NCBI RefSeq assembly: GCF_001278755.1
Contig: NZ_CP012601.1
Location: forward strand, 2,604,001 to 2,668,000
Origin: Bacillus sp. FJAT-22090
GTDB lineage: Bacteria > Bacillota > Bacilli > Bacillales_A > Planococcaceae
Reading direction: 5' to 3'
DNA: 64,000 nt
The notes below the pieces were generated by a model. The model was not told the DNA's origin and searched no databases. It saw only the letters and a list, made by a program, of their open reading frames with translations. The position numbers were made by a program, and so were the translations under genes. Each line of letters begins with the position of its first letter. Positions within the stretch are counted from its first letter, which is position 1. Of this stretch, positions 9,560 to 18,389 are shown one piece after another.

Positions 9560-9589
9560 TTTAACTAACCTTTGGCTGGTTTAGTTAAA
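9560..9589 (-). terminator. Possible weak terminator after the YozG-like gene
   Basis: An imperfect inverted repeat (TTTAACTAACC against GGTTTAGTTAAA) lies just downstream of the minus-strand stop. The T-tract is short, so termination is a guess. Confidence 0.4.
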
Positions 9590-9604
9590 GAAATTTATTA
9601 TCTA

Positions 9605-9826
9605 TTATTTTAGAGTGTCCTCGTCACTTCTGTATTCTAAAAGATCTCCCGGCTGACAGTCTAAAGCCTTACAAATTGCTTCTAACGTGGATAGTCGAAT
9701 CGCTTTTGCCTTTCCATTTTTCAATATAGAAAGGTTAGCCATTGTTATTCCAACCCTCTCCGAAAGTTCTGTTACGCTCATTTTCCTTTTAGCCAGCATC
9801 ACATCAATATTAATTATTATTGTCAT
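9605..9826 (-). CDS. yozG: YozG-like XRE/Cro helix-turn-helix regulator
   Basis: A 73-residue single-domain repressor-type protein. The HTH runs through 'SVTELSERVGITMANLSILK', followed by 'NGKAKAIRLSTLEAICKALDCQPGDLLEY', a signature of the small YozG-type regulators. An ATG at 9826 is preferred to the in-frame GTG at 9835 because that GTG overlaps the GAGGTG ribosome site. It follows the DUF2975 membrane gene by ten bases, an arrangement also found in Bacillus subtilis (yoaS-yozG). It probably controls its own operon; a palindrome ahead of the operon is the candidate operator. The gene symbol is by similarity. Confidence 0.83.
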   Translation of the reverse strand: MTIIINIDVMLAKRKMSVTELSERVGITMANLSILKNGKAKAIRLSTLEAICKALDCQPGDLLEYRSDEDTLK

Positions 9827-9836
9827 GTTATTCACC

Positions 9837-10328
9837 TCAGACTATTAAGTCGTTCTCTGATTTTATATCGATGGCTTCTTGTAAAAGTCTTTGAAGAACG
9901 GCCGCAAAAACAGCAATCACCATTGGAGCAAAAATCATGACCATTCCGATTAGTACGAGACCTGGTGCGTCATCTATCTCCGCTAGGATAAATACGAATG
10001 GTAAGGCTATCGTATACAAGCCACTGATTGTGATAGCACAGTTTTTGATTTTCTTTAGAGCTCTTACAGATAATTTCGAGAAAGCTTTGTTCTTGTCAAT
10101 ATAGCTTAAAAGGTTAAAAGATTGATATAAAGCAATGTAAAATGGGATCGCCGAAACATACATAACCATTAAAATGCCATATACTACATAAGCTAAATCT
10201 GAACCTCGTTCTGCTGCTTCATTTGCTTCATTCGCTATCTGAGGCAACAAAAATAGACACAAAGCAAGAACCGGAATGCCAATAAAAATAACAGCTACCT
10301 TTAAAAAGAGTGTTGAACTTCGTTTCAT
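9837..10328 (-). CDS. yoaS: DUF2975 (YoaS-like) membrane protein
   Basis: A 163-residue protein with four predicted membrane helices, a layout typical of DUF2975. The loop 'SYIDKNKAFSKLSVRALKKIK' (21 residues, given here only as a landmark) lies between helices two and three. The start is taken as the ATG at 10328; the upstream in-frame GTG at 10337 is inside the GAGGTG ribosome site. It is co-transcribed with the small XRE regulator that follows. The function is unknown; the pairing suggests the two act together, perhaps as a membrane sensor and regulator, which is speculation. Confidence 0.8.
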   Translation of the reverse strand: MKRSSTLFLKVAVIFIGIPVLALCLFLLPQIANEANEAAERGSDLAYVVYGILMVMYVSAIPFYIALYQSFNLLSYIDKNKAFSKLSVRALKKIKNCAITISGLYTIALPFVFILAEIDDAPGLVLIGMVMIFAPMVIAVFAAVLQRLLQEAIDIKSENDLIV

Positions 10329-10351
10329 AAAACGCACCTCATTTATTTATT

Positions 10352-10368
10352 GTTAAATTGAATTTAAC
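10352..10368. promoter_or_regulatory. Candidate operator for the YozG-like regulator
   Basis: GTTAAATTGAATTTAAC is a perfect 17-bp palindrome, 24 bp before the yoaS-like start codon. It is flanked by copies of TTATTTATTG, in the position expected for an autoregulatory site. Confidence 0.5.
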
Positions 10369-10503
10369 ACATTATTTATTGATTTACAATAAAAAAATAT
10401 TGATTTTAATTACATTATTATTGTTTATAAAATCATCAGTTTGTTTTAGACGAAATAAAAAGCACTCCTCATTACAGCGAAATGCTCTATAACTTTAAAC
10501 TAT

Positions 10504-10747
10504 TCATTTTAAAACCATGGTGCCATAGAGCCTATCCTTGAGTCTAACTCCAACGACCACGATTGCTATAAATCCTGCCATTGTTAAAACGCCATCAATT
10601 TATATGCGTATTGATGTCTAATTAATTTGTAAAATCTACTAAAGCATTGATATAACCACAAAAAGGGAAACACCAACTCATATGTATTGCATCCCCGATT
10701 AGGTTGTTATTAATATTTTCTCCCCAATAACCGAACCCGTTATCTTT
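10504..10747 (-). pseudogene. Possible decayed membrane-protein gene
   Basis: Two consecutive minus-strand fragments look protein-coding but lack a start and ribosome site. The first (10622-10747) reads DNGFGYWGENINNNLIGDAI and further residues. The second (10504-10599) reads TMAGFIAIVVVGVRLKDRLY and ends 'GTMVLK'. Stop codons lie between them. They could be the C-terminal remains of one membrane protein. The rest of the 10338-10917 gap is AT-rich with no other recognisable gene. I do not recognise the family. Confidence 0.3.
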
Positions 10748-10917
10748 CTAGGGTCCTCTTTTTCGTGGAATAAATAATGCCTGTCCGTCTACATTTTTCG
10801 GCAAATTGTTTATTTTTTATCGAACACCCCTTCATATACTATGAGTAAGATCAATAATGTGGATATTACGTTTCTATTAATTTATTGATCTTTAGTATAA
10901 AAAAGGAGGTGTTCGAC

Positions 10918-11115
10918 ATGAAAGCTTCTTTTGGTATGTGGATTGGCTGGGTAGCTATTATTCTTGCTGTAATAGGGTTCTTTTACTCACCTATTTGGTT
11001 CGGTGGAGCTGCAATAATTTTAGGCCTAATCAGCTTAGCTTCCCCTCAAAAGTTCCTAGCTTGGAGTGCAATTGTACTTGGAGCAATTGCGTTCTTTCTT
11101 CCGATGCTCTTTTAG
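10918..11115 (+). CDS. Small hydrophobic membrane protein (65 aa)
   Basis: An ATG at 10918 is preceded by a textbook AAAGGAGGTG site at ideal spacing; an in-frame upstream ATG at 10885 has none. The 65-residue product is almost entirely hydrophobic. It has about three short membrane segments joined by 'YSPIWFGG' and 'SPQKFLAW' and ends in 'FLPMLF'. A strong terminator follows, so it is a single-gene unit. The function is unknown; similar small proteins are common and unnamed in Bacillales. Confidence 0.7.
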   Translation: MKASFGMWIGWVAIILAVIGFFYSPIWFGGAAIILGLISLASPQKFLAWSAIVLGAIAFFLPMLF

Positions 11116-11138
11116 ATAAATGGTAATTATGTATTTAC

Positions 11139-11174
11139 GGCATGTCCGGGTCAAGTTACCGCACATGCCTTTTT
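11139..11174 (+). terminator. Intrinsic terminator
   Basis: The stem GGCATGT/ACATGCC is followed by TTTTT, directly after the small membrane-protein gene. Confidence 0.8.
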
Positions 11175-11211
11175 ATATAAGAGAAGCACTAATCACGAAC
11201 TTCTTTTTATA

Positions 11212-11280
11212 TGACCGGATAAAAATAAATGTGTCCAGATAATAAAATTTCTGACCGGATAAAATTTTATCTGTCCACAT
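11212..11280. repeat. Short interspersed GACCGGATAAAA/TGTCCAGATAA repeats
   Basis: TGACCGGATAAAA occurs at 11212 and 11252, alternating with TGTCCAGATAA (11232) and an inverted TTTATCTGTCC (11266). A 14-bp palindrome GATAAAATTTTATC sits in the second unit. The role is unknown. Confidence 0.4.
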
Positions 11281-11317
11281 TAAAAGATTTTGACTGTATG
11301 GCATCTTTTCAATAATT

Positions 11318-11357
11318 AAAAAAGCTCAGTAAGTGTTTTACACTTACCAAGCTTTTC
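11318..11357 (-). terminator. Intrinsic terminator of the ABC transporter operon
   Basis: The hairpin AAAAGCT...TAAGTG/CACTTA...AGCTTTT gives a run of six T residues on the minus strand immediately after the binding-protein stop codon. Confidence 0.85.
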
Positions 11358-11362
11358 TCTAC

Positions 11363-13174
11363 TTATTTGCTTGCTTTATATGCATCTAAGAATTCTTTTG
11401 CTTTTGCTGGATCTGCTACTAGCTCATTTCCAGTATCAACAAGTGGACTTACAGTGGAAACTGCTTTCTTTTTGTTTCCTTGGTAGTAATTTAAAATTTC
11501 ATCTTGGTTAATTGAATAAAGAATAGCTTTTCGTAGGTCTTCGCTATCGGATACTTCACGATTTTTTGTATTAAATAACAAATAAGATACGGCATTACTA
11601 TCACTTTTTTGAAGGGTTAATTTACTATCTCCTTCTACTAAATCATACTTTGTTTCTGGAACACCATTGAAAATATGAATTTCTCCATTACGTAATGCGG
11701 AAAGTGCGCTGTCAGGATCTTGAATGAAACGTACAGTTACATTTGAAATTTTAGCTTCATTTTCAGTACCTGCCATATAAGCTGGGTTTTTCAAGAATAT
11801 TGCTTCGTAGTCATTTTTATGAGATAAGATGTACGGACCGCTTGCATATAACGTATTGTTATATTTGTCGCCTTCTGTAACTGTATTTTGATCTCCGTAA
11901 GGAATATCTTTATTTACATCAAATGTTGCCACATCATAAGTATTAATGCTTTCTACTTGTTTTTTAGAAACAATTCCTGCAGATTGGTGAGCTAAATAAT
12001 TTAGTACTTGTGGGAATGGATTTACTGTTGTAATTTTCACCACTTGATATTTGCCTGCCGCATTATCTGCAGTATTTTTGTCTTCTACCAATTCGGTAAT
12101 TTTAGCGTCTAAGCCTTCTTCAAGCGCTTCTCTTACAGTAACATCGCTTCCAGATTGTTTAACATCAAGCTCTGATAAGTCAGTTACTACTTGAATGTCT
12201 TTCATACTTTCATGCAAGCTATATGTGCGGTGATCTGGAACTGAGTTTTTATCCTTTGCACGGTTTAAAGAGAATACAACATCATCTGCTCCTACGCGTT
12301 CCCCAGTGTCAACTGCTTTTTTATCTGTAACAGCAGCAAAGTTTATATCATCACGAAGAAGGAAGTAATATGATTCATTACCTTCTGCGATTGCGTGATT
12401 AAGTGATAAAGAACCATCTGAAACCACTTTATCGTCATCAGTTAAATTAACAAGTCTTACATACATATTAGTATTTAGCGTATTGATAGATCCATCATTA
12501 CCTTTAATCGGATCTAAAGAAGTTAAAGTCCCGATTGCTTGTTGCATAATTAATGGTTGTGTTGCTCTTTTTGAAGTGTCTGTAAAATCAATCGTTTCCC
12601 ATGCAATTGCACGTGAAGTTGCAAGTCTTACTGTATCTGCATTTAAGATTTCTTTATTTACACCTTGAGCTTTGAAAGAATTATAAAGCGGTGCAATATA
12701 TGCTTTATCCAAAACAAGACGTTGCTCTAATTGTTTATATGTTTCGGTAAATTCCTCTTCTGTTTCTGTACTTGCTTGATCAATTAATTTATCCACTTCT
12801 TCATCAGACATAATACTGTTATCTCCATCTGATTTGAACAGCGAACGAACTGCGTAGTCAGGGTTTCCTGTAACCGTTGTCCAGCTAGATAAAGCTAAGT
12901 CATAGTTTCCTGCATCTTTTTGTGCAGTAAAGCTACCGTAATCAGGTTGAATATTTAACTTCACATCAAAACCATTTTTAATCAGTTGGTCACGGACGAT
13001 GTTCATATCCGCTTCACCTGTACTCATGCCTAAAAGTTCAATTTCTACCTTACTTTGATCTGTGTTAGCGTCTTTATTATCATTTGCTTTATCGGCAACA
13101 TCCGATTTCGTATTTACACATCCTGCTAAAACCAAAACAAAAGCAATCAGGATAGCTAATATACTTTTCTTCAT
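11363..13174 (-). CDS. Lipoprotein solute-binding protein (SBP_bac_5), circularly permuted
   Basis: The 603-residue protein starts at the ATG behind AGGAGG (not at the upstream in-frame codon) and has a lipobox LAGC with Cys19. Family 5 motifs are present in the wrong order. Residues 42-190 carry what is normally the C-terminal part ('GNYDLALSSWTTV' at 89-101, 'NPDYAVRSLF' at 104-113, 'EEVDKLIDQA' at 125-134, 'APLYNSF' at 161-167). The normal mature N-terminus ('TLTSLDPIKGNDGS') appears only at 216-229. The protein ends at 'DPAKAKEFLDAYKASK', normally mid-domain. It should capture peptides or similar ligands outside the membrane for the permeases encoded upstream. The ligand is unknown. Confidence 0.85.
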   Translation of the reverse strand: MKKSILAILIAFVLVLAGCVNTKSDVADKANDNKDANTDQSKVEIELLGMSTGEADMNIVRDQLIKNGFDVKLNIQPDYGSFTAQKDAGNYDLALSSWTTVTGNPDYAVRSLFKSDGDNSIMSDEEVDKLIDQASTETEEEFTETYKQLEQRLVLDKAYIAPLYNSFKAQGVNKEILNADTVRLATSRAIAWETIDFTDTSKRATQPLIMQQAIGTLTSLDPIKGNDGSINTLNTNMYVRLVNLTDDDKVVSDGSLSLNHAIAEGNESYYFLLRDDINFAAVTDKKAVDTGERVGADDVVFSLNRAKDKNSVPDHRTYSLHESMKDIQVVTDLSELDVKQSGSDVTVREALEEGLDAKITELVEDKNTADNAAGKYQVVKITTVNPFPQVLNYLAHQSAGIVSKKQVESINTYDVATFDVNKDIPYGDQNTVTEGDKYNNTLYASGPYILSHKNDYEAIFLKNPAYMAGTENEAKISNVTVRFIQDPDSALSALRNGEIHIFNGVPETKYDLVEGDSKLTLQKSDSNAVSYLLFNTKNREVSDSEDLRKAILYSINQDEILNYYQGNKKKAVSTVSPLVDTGNELVADPAKAKEFLDAYKASK

Positions 13175-13202
13175 ACTATTTCCTCCTAAAATATAATTCT
13201 TT

Positions 13203-14693
13203 TTAATCCATTCTTGGATCAAAAGCATCTCGTAATCCATCACCTAAAAAGTTGAAGGATAATACTAGGCCAATAATAGCAAGCCCTGGTATTACAGCAA
13301 GATACGAATGTGATTCAAGATAGGTACTTCCTATTTTTAAAATATTTCCCCATTCTGGAATATGTGGTTCCACTCCAAGACCTAGGAAACTCAAGCTACT
13401 AGTAGCGATGACGGCTCCTCCAATTGTCAAGGTTGCCTTCACAATCATTGGGGCTAGAGAGTTCGGCACGATTTGCTTAAAAATAATAGACAAATCAGAC
13501 GAACCAAGTGCACGCGCAGAATCGACAAATTCATAGTTCGAAACCATTAGTACGTTAGCTCTCATCGTTCGAGCATAGGTCGGAATTGATCCGACACTTA
13601 ATGCCAAAATTAGATTCATAGTGTTTGCCCCAAATGCAGCAATAATAGCTATGGCAAGTAAAATTCCAGGAATAGCGTACAAAATATCTAGAAGACGCAT
13701 AATCACATTATCTGCACGTTTCGTATAATATCCTGCTAAAGCTCCTAAAAATCCACCAATAATCGCTGGAATTATCGTGGAAGCAAATCCAACAATAAGT
13801 GAAATTCTCGCTCCAAAGACAATTCTTGAAAACAAATCTCGTCCAAAATTATCTGTACCAAATGGATGCTCCAGACTAGGATTTTGAAGTAATTCTCCAT
13901 AATTATTCTCAACAGCCATATCATAATCAAACGTGAATTTACTGCAAACCGACAATGAAAACATTAGAATGATAAAAAACATTCCTAATATTGCCGTTGA
14001 GTTGCGAGTAATTTTGCTCCACATCGTATTCCACTTCAGAATTCTAGATTGATCATGACTACGTACTTTTACAATTAAACTAATACCTAATAATAAGTTA
14101 AATATATTTCCCGTCAGGGAAGTAGTTATTAACAGAATGGCAATAGCCATCATCCATGACGGTGCTAAGTTATCTTCCACATGTTTGGACACCAGAACTA
14201 GCGTTATGACTTGGAATATTAATATCCCTATCAAAATACCCATTGCCGGTAAAAAGGTGTCTGTCACATATGGTTTAAACAAATTGAGGGACGAAATAGC
14301 TAGGATAAATATTTGTGTTAACAACATATACACAGCAAATGTGTACTCTGGTGTTTTTTTCTTTTTTATTATGTTAAATGCAAATGAAGCTATAAATATA
14401 TTTGCACTCAATATGCTAAGAAGTTGAATATAGCCGAGTTTTCTTGTTTTGCTTTGTATCTCACCTGTATTCAAAAGGTCCCTCTTCATTTTCCATGTAA
14501 GGAAAAGTTGAAAAACAGTAAATACAAGATAAACAAGAAATACAGTAAAAACAGCACCCTTCAATGTCCCCTCTTTAAAGTTGAAACTATTTACTAATAA
14601 AAGAAGGGTCACGATAAGAGAAAGAATCCATGCAAAGTTTGCTTGTGTATAATCTCGGGATAACTTCAACGCATGTTTTTGATTTGAAATCAC
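13203..14693 (-). CDS. DppC/OppC-type ABC permease with N-terminal membrane extension
   Basis: The C-terminal ~270 residues are a classic DppC permease: 'HPFGTDNFGRDLFSRI' then the EAA-loop region 'SARALGSSDLSIIFKQIVPN'. It ends '...LRDAFDPRMD'. Ahead of this lie about 220 extra residues with six or so hydrophobic helices. Typical DppC proteins are near 300 residues, so this one (496) is much longer. It follows the DppB-like gene by 18 bp and precedes the binding-protein gene in one minus-strand operon. The role is the inner-membrane channel subunit. The extension's job is unknown. Confidence 0.87.
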   Translation of the reverse strand: MISNQKHALKLSRDYTQANFAWILSLIVTLLLLVNSFNFKEGTLKGAVFTVFLVYLVFTVFQLFLTWKMKRDLLNTGEIQSKTRKLGYIQLLSILSANIFIASFAFNIIKKKKTPEYTFAVYMLLTQIFILAISSLNLFKPYVTDTFLPAMGILIGILIFQVITLVLVSKHVEDNLAPSWMMAIAILLITTSLTGNIFNLLLGISLIVKVRSHDQSRILKWNTMWSKITRNSTAILGMFFIILMFSLSVCSKFTFDYDMAVENNYGELLQNPSLEHPFGTDNFGRDLFSRIVFGARISLIVGFASTIIPAIIGGFLGALAGYYTKRADNVIMRLLDILYAIPGILLAIAIIAAFGANTMNLILALSVGSIPTYARTMRANVLMVSNYEFVDSARALGSSDLSIIFKQIVPNSLAPMIVKATLTIGGAVIATSSLSFLGLGVEPHIPEWGNILKIGSTYLESHSYLAVIPGLAIIGLVLSFNFLGDGLRDAFDPRMD

Positions 14694-14711
14694 CTTTACA
14701 CCTACTTCTCT

Positions 14712-16157
14712 TTACAGTTGCTTCATCTTAGATCGAATGCGAGGATCAAAAAACGCATACAAAATATCGATGAGCACATTTACTAAAGAAATGGTTATGG
14801 CAATATAAATTACCCCACCCATAATCGCTGGTATATCTGGAACGAATTGTTTATCAACAATATAACTTCCTATACCACTAATATTGAATACTTTCTCGGT
14901 TACTGCTGCTCCTCCGAGCATATCACCAAACAGTAAACCAATTACTGTAATAATAGGAATCATTGCGTTTCCAACTGCATGTTTCCAAAGTACCTGTCTT
15001 TCGTTTAGCCCCTTGGCTTTTGCTGTAATAATATAATCCTCATTAATAATTTCTAACATGGAGGATCGTGTCATCCTTGCAACAGATGCCGTCAATCCGG
15101 TTCCAAGAACAATGACCGGCATAATGATCGACAACAAATTTTGAGGATTATAGGTTGCAGGTAACCACTGCAATTTAATCGAGAAATTTAAAATAAACAC
15201 TAGACCTTGCCAAAAGTTAGGAATAGATAATCCAATTAAAGCAACAAACATGAAAGAGTAATCTAAAAACGTATTTTGTCTAGTAGCTGAAATTATTCCT
15301 ACTGGTATTGCAATAACAATCGCCATTAACAATGAAAAAATTGCAATAGTTAAGGTAATTGGGAATTTATTCGCAATACTTGTGGCTACTTCTTCATTTC
15401 CATTAAAAGAAGCTCCTAAATCAAACATAGCTATTCCTTTTAGTGCATCCCATAATTGAGCCAAGTAAGACTGATCCAAACCATGCATCTGATTGAAAGC
15501 TGCAATTTGCTCTTTCGTCGCTGCTTCTCCCAAGATATTAGCTGCAGGATCAAAAGGAGATAAATATAGAATAGTAAATACTAGAATGGATACACCTGCT
15601 ATAACAAATACACTCATAATTAGTCGTTCAAAGATAAACTTAACAAAAGCGTTACTATACAAAATTAGTATTAGATACATAAGTATCCCAGGTATAAATG
15701 AAACAACTAAAAATGACTTTTTATTAAGTAAACTTTGAAAATAAGAAACATACGTTAGCTTTTTTAATCCATTTTGCTCATACTGTTCCTCTATCTTCTC
15801 AGAGAGTACTTTTGTGTATCGTTCCTCTGCAAGCTTTTCTACTTCTCTCTCCATTTCCTGTTCATTAACTTTTTCACGAAAGAAAGCATGCTTGCGCACA
15901 TATTGGTCTGCAAATTCTCTCTTCAGCTCTTCTTTTAGACCCGAGTCTTTCAAGGAAGCATTCATTTTTTCATAAATAATAAAATATGTATCGTTCTTCT
16001 TTTTCAATTGATAATAAAAAAAAGTGATAAAATGCAACGGAAATCCTAAAATTATCAACAAGAATTTAAACGGCGCTCTCTGCATCAATTTCCCGAAAAT
16101 GAATGCAAGATGATCGGATATATCAAAATTGACGGATTGCTCTTTATTTAACCCCAA
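14712..16157 (-). CDS. DppB/OppB-type ABC permease with N-terminal coiled-coil extension
   Basis: Residues from about 175 form a standard DppB permease: 'ISILVFTILYLSPFDPAANI'-like opening, 'LPATYNP', then 'MLEIINEDYIITAKAKGL', the EAA loop that docks on the ATPase, and a terminal 'FFDPRIRSKMKQL'. The first ~170 residues are additional: a hydrophobic segment near 28-50, then a charged, heptad-like stretch (about 65-130), then another helix. It is the first gene of the operon, 113 bp from the divergent ATPase gene. The extension is not part of the usual ~310-residue family. Confidence 0.87.
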   Translation of the reverse strand: MGLNKEQSVNFDISDHLAFIFGKLMQRAPFKFLLIILGFPLHFITFFYYQLKKKNDTYFIIYEKMNASLKDSGLKEELKREFADQYVRKHAFFREKVNEQEMEREVEKLAEERYTKVLSEKIEEQYEQNGLKKLTYVSYFQSLLNKKSFLVVSFIPGILMYLILILYSNAFVKFIFERLIMSVFVIAGVSILVFTILYLSPFDPAANILGEAATKEQIAAFNQMHGLDQSYLAQLWDALKGIAMFDLGASFNGNEEVATSIANKFPITLTIAIFSLLMAIVIAIPVGIISATRQNTFLDYSFMFVALIGLSIPNFWQGLVFILNFSIKLQWLPATYNPQNLLSIIMPVIVLGTGLTASVARMTRSSMLEIINEDYIITAKAKGLNERQVLWKHAVGNAMIPIITVIGLLFGDMLGGAAVTEKVFNISGIGSYIVDKQFVPDIPAIMGGVIYIAITISLVNVLIDILYAFFDPRIRSKMKQL

Positions 16158-16276
16158 CGACTATTTACCTCCTTTCCTATATTGTATAAATCCAAGTGGT
16201 ATAGTATAGTATAGATTCGAACTTTTATTAAGTCAATGGATTTTAAATAATTACATATAGAATTAGGAAGGTGTTT

Positions 16277-18019
16277 ATGTTGGAGACGGTTTTAAAAGTA
16301 AAAGATCTACATATCTCGTTTCTAACCAGCGACAAAGAATTTGAAGCTGTACGAGGTGTCAGTTTTGACGTGAAGAAAGGAGAAACTTTAGGTATTGTTG
16401 GAGAATCTGGTAGCGGAAAAAGTGTTACTGCCCGTTCCATTATGAGACTTCTTCCCTCACCTCCCTCCTTGTTGAAAAACGGAGAAATTGAGTTCCTCGG
16501 TGAAAATCTGGTAAATAAATCAGAAAAAGAAATGGAAAGTATTCGTGGAAGAGATATTAGTATGATTTTCCAAGATCCTATGACCTCTCTAAACCCTACT
16601 ATCCGAATTGGAAAGCAAATCGCTGAAAGCTTAACTAAACATCAAAAGTTATCTAAAAAGGAAGCATACAAACAAGCAGTTGAACTACTTAAACTTGTAG
16701 GCATTAAAAATAGTGAAGAACGTTTTAATCAATATCCGCATGAGTTTTCTGGGGGAATGCGTCAACGTGTCATGATTGCAATTGCACTTGCATGTCGACC
16801 TACTTTACTAATTGCAGATGAACCGACTACAGCACTTGATGTAACGATTCAAGCACAAATATTAAATCTGATGAAAGATATGCAAACACGTTTTGGAACA
16901 TCCATTATTTTGATCACCCATGATTTAGGAGTTGTCGCAGGTATGTGTGACAGGGTTGCAGTAATGAAGGATGGGGAAATTGTTGAAACTGGAACAACAG
17001 AAGAGATCTTTGAAAACCCTCAACATGCTTATACCAAAAGATTGCTCAATGCCCTTCCTCGTCTGGATCAAAAGAAAAAACCTAAACGTCTCCCTCTTCG
17101 CTCTATTGGAATAGAAGAAGGAAAACCATTACTCGATGTTAGGTCTCTAAAACAACATTTCAATACTGGAAAAGGCAATGTATTAAAAGCAGTCGATGAT
17201 ATCAGCTTTTTCATAAAACCGGGAGAAACGTTAGGCTTAGTTGGAGAATCTGGATCAGGAAAGTCTACAACCGGTAGAGCTGTTTTACGACTTCACGAGC
17301 CGACAGATGGAGACATATTATATCAGGGTATAGCCATTAACAGATTAAACAAAAATGAATTGAAAACAATGCGACGTCATATGCAAATGATCTTTCAAGA
17401 TCCCTATTCGTCTTTAAACCCACGCTTTAAAGTCCTTGATATTATAGGGCAAGCATTAGATATTCATCAGTTGAGTAAAAATAATGAGGAAAGAAAAAAT
17501 AGAGTAGAAGAATTGCTTGTAATGGTTGGATTAAAACCAGAGCATGCAATGCGGTATCCACATGAGTTTTCAGGTGGGCAGCGACAAAGAATAGGAATTG
17601 CTCGAGCACTAGCAGTAGAACCTGACTTTATTGTTTGTGATGAACCATTGTCCGCATTAGATGTTTCTATCCAAGCACAAATTGTTGAATTACTTGAGGA
17701 CCTTCAACATCGGTTGGGACTTACCTATCTCTTTATCGCCCATGATTTATCGATGGTCAAGCATATTAGTGATAGAGTGGCAGTTATGTATGCAGGAAAA
17801 ATTGTCGAGCTTGCAGAAAGTGAAGAATTGTACTCTAACCCATTGCACCCATACACAAAATCACTATTAGCAGCGATACCTATTCCAGATCCTAAAATTG
17901 AAGCAAAGAAAAAACGATCACTAATGGAAGAAAATCGGGAAAAAGATCGATATCAATTATCACAATCAGAATTACTAGAAGTCTCCAAAGGACATTGGGT
18001 TGCTATACCGAAAAATTAA
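16277..18019 (+). CDS. Fused double-ATPase subunit of the peptide-type ABC transporter (DppD-DppF fusion)
   Basis: One 580-residue chain contains two complete ABC ATPase domains. Domain 1 has Walker A GESGSGKS at 42-49, signature 'FSGGMRQRV' and Walker B '[12 protein letters not shown]'. Domain 2 (from about residue 280) has a second GESGSGKS, 'FSGGQRQRI' and '[12 protein letters not shown]'. Each is followed by an oligopeptide-transporter C-terminal extension ('AYTKRLL', 'PYTKSLL'). The ATG at 16277 fits AGGAAGG; the earlier in-frame GTG overlaps that site. It is divergent from the permease/binding-protein operon and clearly its energy-coupling partner. Confidence 0.9.
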   Translation: MLETVLKVKDLHISFLTSDKEFEAVRGVSFDVKKGETLGIVGESGSGKSVTARSIMRLLPSPPSLLKNGEIEFLGENLVNKSEKEMESIRGRDISMIFQDPMTSLNPTIRIGKQIAESLTKHQKLSKKEAYKQAVELLKLVGIKNSEERFNQYPHEFSGGMRQRVMIAIALACRPTLLIADEPTTALDVTIQAQILNLMKDMQTRFGTSIILITHDLGVVAGMCDRVAVMKDGEIVETGTTEEIFENPQHAYTKRLLNALPRLDQKKKPKRLPLRSIGIEEGKPLLDVRSLKQHFNTGKGNVLKAVDDISFFIKPGETLGLVGESGSGKSTTGRAVLRLHEPTDGDILYQGIAINRLNKNELKTMRRHMQMIFQDPYSSLNPRFKVLDIIGQALDIHQLSKNNEERKNRVEELLVMVGLKPEHAMRYPHEFSGGQRQRIGIARALAVEPDFIVCDEPLSALDVSIQAQIVELLEDLQHRLGLTYLFIAHDLSMVKHISDRVAVMYAGKIVELAESEELYSNPLHPYTKSLLAAIPIPDPKIEAKKKRSLMEENREKDRYQLSQSELLEVSKGHWVAIPKN

Positions 18020-18130
18020 GCACCTCCTATTGTACTATTTAGAAATACACATAAAAAAAGACCTTGTATAAAAATTCATCCCGTGATAAACTTACCTAAA
18101 TTAATTTTTTGAAAATTTTATATTTTATTT

Positions 18131-18292
18131 CTTATCAAGAGAGACGGAGGGATTGGCCCGAAGATGTCTCAGCAACCAGCCCAATAAAGGTGTGGTGCTA
18201 ATTCCAATAGACGTTCTACGTCTTGAAGATAAGAAGACTAACTTCAGTATTTTATTGAGGATTCTCTTCTTATTAGAGAATCCTCTTTTTTT
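18131..18292 (+). promoter_or_regulatory. SAM-I (S-box) riboswitch with terminator
   Basis: The aptamer (18131-18233) has the S-box consensus pieces 'AGAGAGACGGAGGGA', 'GGCCCGAAGATGTCTC', 'GCAACC' and 'AAGGTGTGGTGCTAATTCC', closed by P1 arms CTTATC and GATAAG. A terminator follows (GAGGATTCTCT at 18257-18267 with AGAGAATCCTC at 18275-18285, then seven T residues). ATAAGAAG (18229-18236), overlapping the 3' side of P1, can pair with CTTCTTAT (18266-18273) to form the antiterminator. High SAM should therefore switch off the met genes that follow. Confidence 0.96.
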
Positions 18293-18295
18293 ATT

Positions 18296-18364
18296 TCTCG
18301 CAGACTCCAGCGTCTTGCTCCTGCGCAAAAGCTCGTCGCAGAAGGAACTTGCGCTTGCGCATGA
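18296..18364. repeat. Fragment of a GC-rich intergenic repeat
   Basis: A GC-rich stretch with GACTCCAGCG and GCTCCTGCGC motifs resembling the modules of blocks A-C lies between the S-box terminator and metI. It is short and has no flanking duplication that I can see. Confidence 0.4.
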
Positions 18365-18389
18365 ATAATTTAATAGTAAAGGATGAATA

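Noticed and set aside
11363-13174. Binding protein read as two tandem or fused half-proteins
   Set aside because: Each lobe's motifs appear only once and together make one complete domain in permuted order.
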